Shown: one piece after another, positions 1 to 7,690 of the stretch
Layout of the letters: each line of letters begins with the position of its first letter
Numbering within the stretch: position 1 is the first letter of the stretch
Assembly: GCF_018599185.1 (NCBI RefSeq)
Contig: NZ_JAHFVL010000001.1
Coordinates: 2,170,001 to 2,234,000 of the forward strand
Source: Rhodanobacter sp. LX-99
Lineage (GTDB): Bacteria; Pseudomonadota; Gammaproteobacteria; Xanthomonadales; Rhodanobacteraceae
Length of the DNA: 64,000 bases
Reading direction: 5' to 3'
Program-made: the position numbers and the translations under genes
The notes under the pieces: model-generated
Databases searched by the model: none
What the model saw: only the letters and a program-made list of their open reading frames with translations
Told to the model about the DNA's origin: nothing

Positions 1-620
1 CCGGCTTCGGCCGGGTCGGCCAGATCATCGCCCGCGTGCTGCGCGCGCAGAACATCCCGTTCGTGGCGCTGGAGCATTCGGCCGACCAGGTGGATCAGTC
101 GCGCCGCTTCGGCAGCGTCAACCTGTTCTTCGGCGACCCGGCGCGACCGGAACTGCTGCGCGCGGCGCGGGCCGACAAGGCCGAGGTGTTCGTGCTGGCC
201 ACGGACGACCCGGAGGCGAACCTGCGCACCGCGCGCCTGGTGCGGCGGCAGTATCCGCACCTGAAGATCATCGCCCGCGCGCGCAACCGCCAGCACGTGT
301 TCCGGCTGATGGACATGGGCGTCGAGGAGCCGATCCGCGAGACGTTCCACTCCAGCCTCAAGATGACCCGCAAGACGCTGGAAGCGCTGGGCCTGCCGCA
401 CGAACTGGCGGCCGACCGGGTCGAGCGCTTCCGCCGCTACGACGAGGAATTGCTGAAGAAGCAGGCGCTGGTGTACGACGACGAGACCAAGCTGATCCAG
501 AGCACGCGCGACGCGCTGGTCGATCTGCAGCGGCTGTTCGAGGCGGATGCGGAGCGCAGCGCGGAACGCGAACGCCAACGCGATGCGGCCACGCCGCTGA
601 CGAGCGAAGAAGAGGAATAG
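1..620 (+). CDS. Kef-type potassium/proton antiporter, C-terminal part (5' end outside window)
   Basis: The reading frame is open from the window edge; codons run from position 3. The visible part begins with a Rossmann-type nucleotide-binding motif (GFGRVGQ) and continues as an RCK_N/TrkA-N domain with ETFHSSLKMTRKTLEALGL and FRRYDEELL stretches that match the end of E. coli KefB and KefC. In that family this cytoplasmic domain binds NAD(H) and glutathione adducts and gates K+ efflux through an N-terminal membrane domain, which would lie upstream of the window. The last 40 residues are charged and probably coiled or disordered. KefB and KefC cannot be told apart from this fragment. The gene ends 20 bp before the convergent ankyrin gene, with no obvious terminator between them. 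Confidence 0.9.
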   Translation, partial: GFGRVGQIIARVLRAQNIPFVALEHSADQVDQSRRFGSVNLFFGDPARPELLRAARADKAEVFVLATDDPEANLRTARLVRRQYPHLKIIARARNRQHVFRLMDMGVEEPIRETFHSSLKMTRKTLEALGLPHELAADRVERFRRYDEELLKKQALVYDDETKLIQSTRDALVDLQRLFEADAERSAERERQRDAATPLTSEEEE

Positions 621-640
621 ACCGGCGCTTCCGGGCGTCT

Positions 641-3600
641 CTAATCCGACGGCTGTGCCGGCTGGCGCAGGGTCTGCCGCACGCTGGGGATCGCGCTGCT
701 GCGTGCGGCCAGCTCATGGGCGATGTCGACGTAGCCCAGCTGCCGCGCCACGTCGGCCGCGGTGCGTCCGAACGCGTCGGCCGCGTTGCGGTCGGCGCCG
801 CGCGACAGCAGCACGCGCGCCGGCGGCAGCAGCGCGTGCATGGCGCAGGCGTGCAGCGCGGTGACGCCGCGCTGGTCGGCGTGTTCCGCCCTGGCGCCGG
901 CATCCAGCAGCAGCGGCACCAGCGCACCGATGTGGGTGGCGTCGCATTCGCTGCCCGGGCGCAGCTGTGCGCCGAGCAACAGCAGCAGCGGCGTCTTGCC
1001 TTCGCTGTCCGCATGGTTGATGTCGGCGCCGCGCTTGAGCAGGCCGTCGAACAGGCGCCGCGCGCGCAGGCTGTCGTTGTGTTCGAAGCCGAACTGGGCG
1101 GCCGCGTGCAGCGCGCTGCGGCCGGCGTCGTCGACCGCGTTGACCTCGGCGCCGGCGTCCAGCAGTTGTTCGGCGATGTCCGGATAACCCATGGCCGCGG
1201 CCACCATCAGGGCGGTGGCCTCGTTCGGCAGGCGCTGGTCGACCGCGACTTCATGTTGCAGCAGCAGCGCGACCAGGGCCTCGCGGCGCGCGGCCACGGC
1301 GGCGGCCAGCGGGGTCACGCCGCTGCGCGCGGCCAGCGAAGGATCGGCGCCGGCGTCGAGCAGGCAGGCGGCGATGTCGCGATGGCCGGCGCCGCACGCA
1401 TGCAGCAACGCGGTGGCATCTTGGCTGTCGCGGGTGTCCACGGCGAAGCCCAGTTCCAGCAGGCGTTGCACGCTGGCCAGCGCGCCGGCCTTGGCGGCGG
1501 CAGGCAGGTCTTCGGCGCGCAGCGCACGATTCGGCCGCGGCCAGTCGCGCCAGTCCAGCCAGCGCTCCACCGCCGGATGCTCCAGTGCCAGGCCCAGCGG
1601 GGTTTCGCCGTTCGCGTCGGCCGCTTCGGGATTCGCGCCGTGGGCGATCAGCGCGCGCACCAGCGGCAGCGCCTGCGCGCCATGTTCCAGCGCGGCGAAC
1701 AGCGGCGTGCGGCCGTCGCGGTCGCGCGTGTTCGGATCGCAGCCGCGGGCCAGCAGGGCCTGCAACAGCGGCAGTTGCGCGTTGACCACGGCCAGCTGCA
1801 GCGGGGTGCGTTCGCGGGCGTCCGCGCCGAACGGATCGGCGCCGCGTTCGAGCAGGTTCAGCGGCAGCGCGGCGCCCTGGGCGGCCCCGTTCAAGCGCAC
1901 CAGCGCCTGCGCCAGCAGGCCGGTGCCGGCCGGGCTGGCACCGGCCTGCAGCAGGTCGTCCAGTGCTTCGGTGGCGTCCGGCAGTTGCTGCAGTAAGGCG
2001 TCGAACAGGCGCTGGCCCAGTGGCGGCAGGTGCGGTGCGTCGGCGGTGTCGGCGTCGTCGATGCGCGGTGCTTCCAGTCGGGCTTCGGCGTCCAGGCCGT
2101 GATCGAGCAGCCAGCGGCGGGCCGCGGCGAGGCCTGGCGTGGCCAGGTCCAGGTACAACCGGGCCAACTCCGGCTGCGGCCATTCGCGCACGCGCTCGGT
2201 GAAGCCGGAGACGATGGCCCAGTGGCCGAAGCGCAACGCATCGAGCAAATGCGCCGGGGTGTCGCTGCCTTCGCCCAGCACGTCCTGGCTGAGGCTGGCC
2301 GGCAGCGGCGTGTCCGGATCGAGCAGGGCGACCAGGTCCCAGCGCCCGGCGGCGGCGGCGTGGTCGAGCGCGCTGCGGCCGTCGCTGCCGGCGGTCTTCG
2401 GCTCGGCGCCCAGCGCCAGCAGCGCGCGCACGGTTTCGCCGTGCGCACGCGGCGACTGGCAGGCCAGGGTCAGCGCGTCGCGGCCGTGGCTGTCGCGCAG
2501 GCCGGCGTCGGCTTGCGCTTCGGCCAGCAGCTGCACGATGCCGCCGGCACCGGCGCGCGCCGCTTCCATCAGCGCGCTGCTGCCGTGGCGGTCGACCAGG
2601 TTGACGTCGGCGCCGGCGGCGCACAAAGCGCGGGCGATCTGCTCGTGGCCTTCGGCGGCGGCGCTGAGCAGCGCATGCCGTTGCCGCGCATCGACCGCGT
2701 TGACCGCGGCGCGATGCTTGAGCAGCAGCTTCACCCCTTCGACATCGTCGTCGGTGATGCCGGCGGCGGCGACCAGCGCCGGCTCGCCATCGGCGGGAGC
2801 CGGCTTGGCGCCGTGCTCCAGCAGGAATTTCACCAGCGGCCAGTTGGCGGCGCGGCAGGCGGTGGCGAGCGGGCTGATGCCGGCCTTGTTCAACGCATTG
2901 ATCGGCGCGGCCGCGTCCAGCAGCATCGCCGCCACGCCGGCGTCGGCACTGAGCACGGCGCCGTGCAGCGGCGTGTTGCCTTCGGCATCGGTGACCAGTG
3001 GGCTGGCACCGTTGGCGAGCAGGGTCAGCACCGCCTCGGCGCGGCCGTGCCAGCTGTCGCGGGTGGCGGCCAGCAGCGGGGTGATGCCGCCGCTGGCGCG
3101 GTTGACGTCGGCGCCCTTGGCGATCAGCGCGCGCAGCAGGCGGGTGTCCGGCAGCAGCGCGGCCAGCATCAACACCGGGCGCTGGTCGCGGTCGTCGGTG
3201 CCCGGCGCGGTATCGGGGTCGGCACCGGCCTCGACCAGGGCCAGCGCGCGCTCGATGTCGCCGTCGCGGGTGGCGGCCAGCAGGGCGGCGGCCTGTTCCG
3301 GCGTGCCGGCGGTGCGTTCCTGCTCGCTCAGTACCGGGCGCGGCGCGGCGGCCGTCGCGCGATCGGCACGTCGGCGCGGCTGGTGGCGTTCGCACAGCAG
3401 CGCGCGCAGCGTGCGGTTGGCGATCACCAGGCAGCCCAGCGGCAGCAGCAGCACGCCATAGATCGCCAGCGCGGCGATGCGCGGCTCCGGCGGCAGCACG
3501 CCGTACAGGCCGGTCAGCGCGATCGCGCCGAACGCCAGCACCAGCAGCGAGAACGCGGCTGGCAGGAAGTGGCTGAAGAAGCGTTCCTCGCGCGACAGGT

Positions 3601-4075
3601 GGCGGCCGAACGCCATGCTGCGCAAGGTAGCGGTGAAGATCCACGAGCCGTCGCGCTGGCTCGGGTAGGCGTCGTCCCACACGAATACCAGGCCGAACGC
3701 CGGCCACAGCCGCCACAGCGCCACCAGCGCCAGCACCATCGCCGCGGCCAGGATCAGCGCCGCGCTGAGGCTGGGCGCCTGGGTCAACTGCAGCATCGGC
3801 CAGGCGACCAGTACGAACACCAGCGCGGTGTAACCGGTGAACATCACCAGGTGCGCGGCGCCCCGGCGCAGTACGGTGCGGCCGAAGCGCGGTTCCGGAT
3901 CGAAGCCGATCGCATGGCAGATCGCGGCCATGGTCAACGCATTCGCCAGCAGCAGCGGAACCAGGGTCAGCGGGTGGGTAACCAGGCCGGCGACGGCGAC
4001 CGCGAGCAGTCCCGGAATGAACCAGGCCAGGGCGTGCAGGAAAGGAGGGCGGCGTCGCGATTTGGGCTGGGTCAT
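641..4075 (-). CDS. Large membrane-anchored ankyrin-repeat protein
   Basis: About 1144 residues from the ATG at 4075; an upstream in-frame start at 4117 would add 14 residues lacking signal-like character, so I prefer 4075. The first ~230 residues hold several hydrophobic segments (roughly six to eight membrane passes, starting FLHALAWFIPGLLAVAVAG). The rest is an almost uninterrupted array of about twenty or more ankyrin repeats (motifs such as TPLHGAV, GRSALHAAAQFG, GVTALHACAMHALL), with a degenerate stretch near the middle. Ankyrin repeats bind proteins; the target is unknown. The membrane module followed by a giant cytoplasmic or periplasmic repeat domain suggests a scaffold. It follows ycgL on the same strand after a 71-bp gap and may be co-transcribed. 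Function unknown. Confidence 0.85.
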   Translation of the reverse strand: MTQPKSRRRPPFLHALAWFIPGLLAVAVAGLVTHPLTLVPLLLANALTMAAICHAIGFDPEPRFGRTVLRRGAAHLVMFTGYTALVFVLVAWPMLQLTQAPSLSAALILAAAMVLALVALWRLWPAFGLVFVWDDAYPSQRDGSWIFTATLRSMAFGRHLSREERFFSHFLPAAFSLLVLAFGAIALTGLYGVLPPEPRIAALAIYGVLLLPLGCLVIANRTLRALLCERHQPRRRADRATAAAPRPVLSEQERTAGTPEQAAALLAATRDGDIERALALVEAGADPDTAPGTDDRDQRPVLMLAALLPDTRLLRALIAKGADVNRASGGITPLLAATRDSWHGRAEAVLTLLANGASPLVTDAEGNTPLHGAVLSADAGVAAMLLDAAAPINALNKAGISPLATACRAANWPLVKFLLEHGAKPAPADGEPALVAAAGITDDDVEGVKLLLKHRAAVNAVDARQRHALLSAAAEGHEQIARALCAAGADVNLVDRHGSSALMEAARAGAGGIVQLLAEAQADAGLRDSHGRDALTLACQSPRAHGETVRALLALGAEPKTAGSDGRSALDHAAAAGRWDLVALLDPDTPLPASLSQDVLGEGSDTPAHLLDALRFGHWAIVSGFTERVREWPQPELARLYLDLATPGLAAARRWLLDHGLDAEARLEAPRIDDADTADAPHLPPLGQRLFDALLQQLPDATEALDDLLQAGASPAGTGLLAQALVRLNGAAQGAALPLNLLERGADPFGADARERTPLQLAVVNAQLPLLQALLARGCDPNTRDRDGRTPLFAALEHGAQALPLVRALIAHGANPEAADANGETPLGLALEHPAVERWLDWRDWPRPNRALRAEDLPAAAKAGALASVQRLLELGFAVDTRDSQDATALLHACGAGHRDIAACLLDAGADPSLAARSGVTPLAAAVAARREALVALLLQHEVAVDQRLPNEATALMVAAAMGYPDIAEQLLDAGAEVNAVDDAGRSALHAAAQFGFEHNDSLRARRLFDGLLKRGADINHADSEGKTPLLLLLGAQLRPGSECDATHIGALVPLLLDAGARAEHADQRGVTALHACAMHALLPPARVLLSRGADRNAADAFGRTAADVARQLGYVDIAHELAARSSAIPSVRQTLRQPAQPSD

Positions 4076-4146
4076 GGGGACAGTATAGAAATCGTTGGAT
4101 GTGCAGGCGGTAACCAAGTGTTAACGCCGGCGACATGATGCGCGAT

Positions 4147-4440
4147 TCACTCGTCCCGATCATCCCTTGGCGAATGCGTATAAGCGGGGTGGTTGGCGGT
4201 GGCCAGGGTTTCCTGCGGCGGCAGCTGCAGGTGCCAGCCCTGGAGGCGCAGATGCTCGAGCACCTGTTCGGTGTCCTCCAGCGGCAGCTTGCGCTGCTCG
4301 TCCAGCTGCACTTCCATCACGAAACGCAGTTCACCGAGCAACAGCACCAGCGGCTCGGGCAGCGTGTCGAACGCATCGCGCTGCGCCATCCACAGGTAGC
4401 TGTCGGCCTTGCGCAGGCTGGCATAGACAAAACATTGCAT
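4147..4440 (-). CDS. YcgL-domain protein
   Basis: 97 residues beginning MQCFVYASLRKADSYLW, the hallmark start of the YcgL/UPF0745 family, and ending the domain with the conserved GWHLQLPP. E. coli YcgL is a small alpha/beta protein of unsettled role, often found beside RNase D (rnd). Here rnd is not visible and the downstream neighbour is the ankyrin gene. The length matches the family. The start is the first ATG and agrees with the family N-terminus. Confidence 0.9.
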   Translation of the reverse strand: MQCFVYASLRKADSYLWMAQRDAFDTLPEPLVLLLGELRFVMEVQLDEQRKLPLEDTEQVLEHLRLQGWHLQLPPQETLATANHPAYTHSPRDDRDE

Positions 4441-4564
4441 GGCGGCACCGTGTTGGAGGGGTGAGGCAGCAAGGTGGACGCTGGGAAGGCGAGAGTAACA
4501 GCGCCTGCCGATGGATCGGCCCTCCGAGTTTGCCTATCCGATTGAAATGCTGGCGTTAGTTATT

Positions 4565-4598
4565 TGTTGCGACCGCACTTGCAACACCTTGTACAAGA
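4565..4598 (+). promoter_or_regulatory. Candidate promoter/operator region of the fadL-like gene
   Basis: The 263-bp space between divergent ycgL and the FadL-type gene contains a 6-bp inverted repeat TGTTGC-N10-GCAACA (4565-4586) followed directly by a perfect 10-bp palindrome CTTGTACAAG (4588-4597). A weak sigma-70 reading (TTGCGA, 18 bp, TACAAG) overlaps both. The symmetry suggests a repressor site, but which regulator is unknown. No other structure was seen in this gap. Confidence 0.3.
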
Positions 4599-4703
4599 GG
4601 GCAAAGTTCAGCGCAGGAAGTTCAAACGCGCGTATGAATTTGTCCTTCCGCCGGTATCCCGATGACTACCCCGAGCTGCACCAACAATATGCAGGAGCTA
4701 GCG

Positions 4704-6200
4704 ATGCACACGTCTTTCCGTTCCCTCACGGGCGCCGCCCGTCCACTGGCGCTCGCCGCGCTGAGCATTGCGGTCGTGGGCGCCCTGGTCGCACCCGCGA
4801 GCGCCGACGCCAGTGCGTTCCAGCTCAAGGAGAACAGCGCCAAGGGGCTGGGTCGCGCCTTTGCGGGCTCCGCCACCGCCGGCGGCGACGCTTCGGTGGT
4901 GGTCAACAATCCGGCCGCGATGTCCGAGTTGAAGGGCACCTACCTGCAGGCTGACGTCACCGCCATCAATTTCAGCGCCAAGTTCGATGGCAGCGCCACG
5001 GACGTGCTGGGTCGCCCGATCAGCGGCGGCAACGGCGGCGACGCAGGCACCACGCTGCCGGTGCCGGCGTTGTTCTTCGCCACCCAGGTCAGCGACCGGG
5101 TGCATGTGGGCGCCGGCTTCTCGGTGCCGTTCGGCTTCCAGACCGAATACGACAAGGACTGGGTCGGCCGCTATCACGGCATCAAGTCCAAGTTCCAGTC
5201 GCTGGACGCCACGCTGTCGGCGTCGTTCGACGTCACTGACACCTTCAGCCTCGGCGCCAGCTTCATCGCACAGAAGACCAGCGCCGAGCTGACCAGCGCG
5301 GTCAACTTCAATGCCGTGGGCCTGGGCATCCAGCAGGGCATCGGGGCGCAGACCGCCGCCGGAGTCGCGCAGATCCAGGCAGCCATCGCGGCCGGCCAGA
5401 TCCCGCCGGCGCAGGGCGCCGCGATGATCCAGGCGGCCGTGCAGCAGGGCCAGGCCGCCGCGGCCGGCGTGGCGGCGGTGACCCCTCCGGGCGTGGACGG
5501 CTATGCCCGGATCAAGGGCGACGACTGGGGCTACGGCTGGCAGCTGGGCGGTTACTGGAAGCTGACGCCGAACGACAAGCTGGCGCTGAACTACCGTTCC
5601 AAGATCAGCCATCGCCTGCAGGGCACCGGCAACTTCACCACCACGCCGGGCTACGACCTGCTGCTCGCCAACCCTGCGCTGGCCAGCTCGATTCCGCCGT
5701 TCTCCCACACCACGGGCACCGCGGACTTCACCACGCCCGCCGTGGCCAGCGTGAGCTACTGGCACCAGGCGGAGAAGTTCGGCCTCGGCGTCGATGTCGC
5801 GTACACCAAGTGGGACGTGTTCAAGAACCTGACGGTGAACTACGGCAACTCGCAGCCGCAGACCTCGGAACCGTACAACTGGCGCAACACCGTCTACGCC
5901 TCGATCGGCGGCGACTACTACCTCAACGACAAGCTGACCCTGCGCGGCGGCATCGCGGTCGACAGCAGCCCGACCTATCTGGCCACCCGCAGCCCGCGCG
6001 TGCCCGATTCGACCCGCAAGATGGCCAGCGTAGGCATCGGCTACAAGGCCAGCGAGCACTTCGAGATCAATGCCTCGTATGCGCACATCTTCGTCAACAA
6101 CGCGCATGTCCAGAACACCAACAGCACGGGCGACACGCTGACGGGCAACTTCGACGACTACGGCAACCTGCTGAGCCTGTCGGCGCAGTACAAGTTCTGA
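4704..6200 (+). CDS. FadL/OmpP1-family outer-membrane transporter
   Basis: 498 residues from ATG 4704, preceded by AGGAG at 4693-4697; an in-frame ATG at 4662 lacks this. A signal peptide runs to about residue 34 (VGALVAPASADA). The mature start SAFQLKENSAKGLGRAFAG followed by VVVNNPAAMSEL is the FadL hatch signature, and the protein ends with the aromatic outer-membrane terminus SLSAQYKF. The family forms a 14-strand barrel that passes hydrophobic molecules (long-chain fatty acids, aromatics) by lateral diffusion. An Ala/Gln-rich insertion (about residues 208-262) sits where an extracellular loop is expected. The gene converges on an aldehyde-dehydrogenase/TonB locus, so a link to hydrophobic substrate uptake is possible but unproven. 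Confidence 0.9.
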   Translation: MHTSFRSLTGAARPLALAALSIAVVGALVAPASADASAFQLKENSAKGLGRAFAGSATAGGDASVVVNNPAAMSELKGTYLQADVTAINFSAKFDGSATDVLGRPISGGNGGDAGTTLPVPALFFATQVSDRVHVGAGFSVPFGFQTEYDKDWVGRYHGIKSKFQSLDATLSASFDVTDTFSLGASFIAQKTSAELTSAVNFNAVGLGIQQGIGAQTAAGVAQIQAAIAAGQIPPAQGAAMIQAAVQQGQAAAAGVAAVTPPGVDGYARIKGDDWGYGWQLGGYWKLTPNDKLALNYRSKISHRLQGTGNFTTTPGYDLLLANPALASSIPPFSHTTGTADFTTPAVASVSYWHQAEKFGLGVDVAYTKWDVFKNLTVNYGNSQPQTSEPYNWRNTVYASIGGDYYLNDKLTLRGGIAVDSSPTYLATRSPRVPDSTRKMASVGIGYKASEHFEINASYAHIFVNNAHVQNTNSTGDTLTGNFDDYGNLLSLSAQYKF

Positions 6201-6227
6201 CGTCCGACCTGCGGTAACCGCGCCATG

Positions 6228-6259
6228 AAAACTCCCCGCTTCGGCGGGGAGTTTTTTTT
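6228..6259. terminator. Bidirectional rho-independent terminator (UUCG tetraloop)
   Basis: A perfect 12-bp stem (AAAACTCCCCGC paired with GCGGGGAGTTTT) closes a TTCG tetraloop and is followed by a run of eight T on the plus strand. The stem starts with four A, giving a shorter T tract on the minus strand. It lies between the convergent FadL-like and aldehyde dehydrogenase genes and can stop both. Confidence 0.93.
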
Positions 6260-6273
6260 GTGCGCGTGGAACC

Positions 6274-7683
6274 TCAACCGCGGCGCAGCAGCAGGGCGAG
6301 CATGCGCCGGAAGCGTGCGCCGTAAGGCGGATTGAGCAGGCCGGCGCCGTTGAAGCGGGCCTGGCGGAACACCGGCTTCAGGTGCGAGAACGTGCGGAAG
6401 CCGGCCTCGCCGTGATAGCCGCCCATACCGGACGCGCCGACGCCGCCGAACGGCAGGTCGTGCTGGGCGATGTGGTAGAGCGTGTCGTTGACGCTGACGC
6501 CGCCGGCGTGGGTGCGCGCCAGCACCCGATCGATGCGGGCCTGATCGTGTTCGAACAGGTACAGCGCCAGCGGGTGCGGGCGGGCGGCGACATAGGCGAT
6601 GGCGTCGTCCAGCGAGTCGTACGGCAGCAGCGGCAGCAGCGGGCCGAAGATCTCCTCGCGCATCACCGCCATGTTGTCGTCGACGTCGGTCAGCAACTGC
6701 GGCGGCAGCAGCCGGCGCGCCGGATCTTCCGTCGCCTCGCCGAGCGGATGCGCGCGCGCGCCGTCGGCCAGCGCGCCGTCGCGCAAGGCGGCCAGGCGCT
6801 GGTACTGGCGGTCGGAGACGATGCTGGCGTACTGCGTGTTCTGGCCCAGCCGCGGATACATCCGCGCCATCGCCTTGCCGGCGAGCTCGATGAATTCCGC
6901 CACCCGCGCGCGCGGCAGCAGCACGTAGTCCGGCGCGATGCAGGTCTGCCCGGCGTTGACCAGCTTGCCGAACACGATGCGCTCCACCGCGTGTTCGAAG
7001 CGCGCGCCGGGGCCGATGATCGCCGGCGACTTGCCGCCCAGCTCCAGCGTCACCGGGGTGAGGTTGGCCGCGGCCGCGCGCATCACGTGGTGGCCGACCG
7101 CGGTGGAGCCGGTGAACAGCAGATGGTCGAACGGCAGCGCGGCGAACGCCTGCGCCACCACGGCATCGCCGGTCACCACCAGCACTTCGTCGGGCTGGAA
7201 GTAGCGCGCCACCCGTTCGGCGAACAGCGCCGAGAAGCGCGGCGTGAACTCGCTCATCTTCAGCATCACGCGATTGCCGGCGGCCAGCGCGTCGACCAGC
7301 GGACCGACGGCCAGGTACAGCGGGTAGTTCCACGGCACGATGATGCCGACCACGCCGCGCGGCTGCGGCCGCAGTTCGGTGCGCGCGGGCAGGAACAGCA
7401 GGTCGGCGAGGCGCCGCCGCGGCTTCATCCAGCGCCGGCCGTGGCCGAGCGCGTGACGGATCGCCGACAGGCTGGGGAAAATCTCCAGCAGGTCGGTCTC
7501 CTCGGCCGGGCGCTGGCCGAAGTCGGCGTGGATCGCCGCGGCGAAGGCTTCGCGCTGCTCGCGCAGCATCGTTTCCAGCGCGCGCAGGCGCTTCGCGCGC
7601 TGCGCCCAGGCCGGCATCGGGTCGCGCGCCTGCGCGTCGCGCAGGCGTTGCAGGTCGGCGGTCAGCGGATTGTTGTCGGTCAT
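6274..7683 (-). CDS. Coniferyl-aldehyde-dehydrogenase-type NAD(P)+ aldehyde dehydrogenase
   Basis: 469 residues from ATG 7683; the frame stays open 25 codons further upstream, but that part overlaps the TonB receptor gene and is not needed. Aldehyde dehydrogenase motifs are complete: VPWNYPLYLAVGPLVDALAAGN, FTGSTAVG, ELGGKSP with the general-base Glu, NAGQTC with the catalytic Cys near residue 248, and EEIFGPLLP. The DYVLL segment after the Cys and the short N-terminus match the coniferyl/long-chain fatty aldehyde branch of the family (CalB-like), which oxidises aldehydes to acids. The true substrate cannot be read from sequence. It starts 7 bp after the TonB receptor stop, so it is the last gene of that operon and ends at a strong terminator. 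Confidence 0.9.
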   Translation of the reverse strand: MTDNNPLTADLQRLRDAQARDPMPAWAQRAKRLRALETMLREQREAFAAAIHADFGQRPAEETDLLEIFPSLSAIRHALGHGRRWMKPRRRLADLLFLPARTELRPQPRGVVGIIVPWNYPLYLAVGPLVDALAAGNRVMLKMSEFTPRFSALFAERVARYFQPDEVLVVTGDAVVAQAFAALPFDHLLFTGSTAVGHHVMRAAAANLTPVTLELGGKSPAIIGPGARFEHAVERIVFGKLVNAGQTCIAPDYVLLPRARVAEFIELAGKAMARMYPRLGQNTQYASIVSDRQYQRLAALRDGALADGARAHPLGEATEDPARRLLPPQLLTDVDDNMAVMREEIFGPLLPLLPYDSLDDAIAYVAARPHPLALYLFEHDQARIDRVLARTHAGGVSVNDTLYHIAQHDLPFGGVGASGMGGYHGEAGFRTFSHLKPVFRQARFNGAGLLNPPYGARFRRMLALLLRRG

Positions 7684-7690
7684 GGGGCTC

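Noticed and set aside
2030..4138. Long plus-strand frames opposite the ankyrin gene
   Set aside because: Low-complexity Gln/Arg/Gly products that mirror the ankyrin repeat; no ribosome-binding sites or domains.
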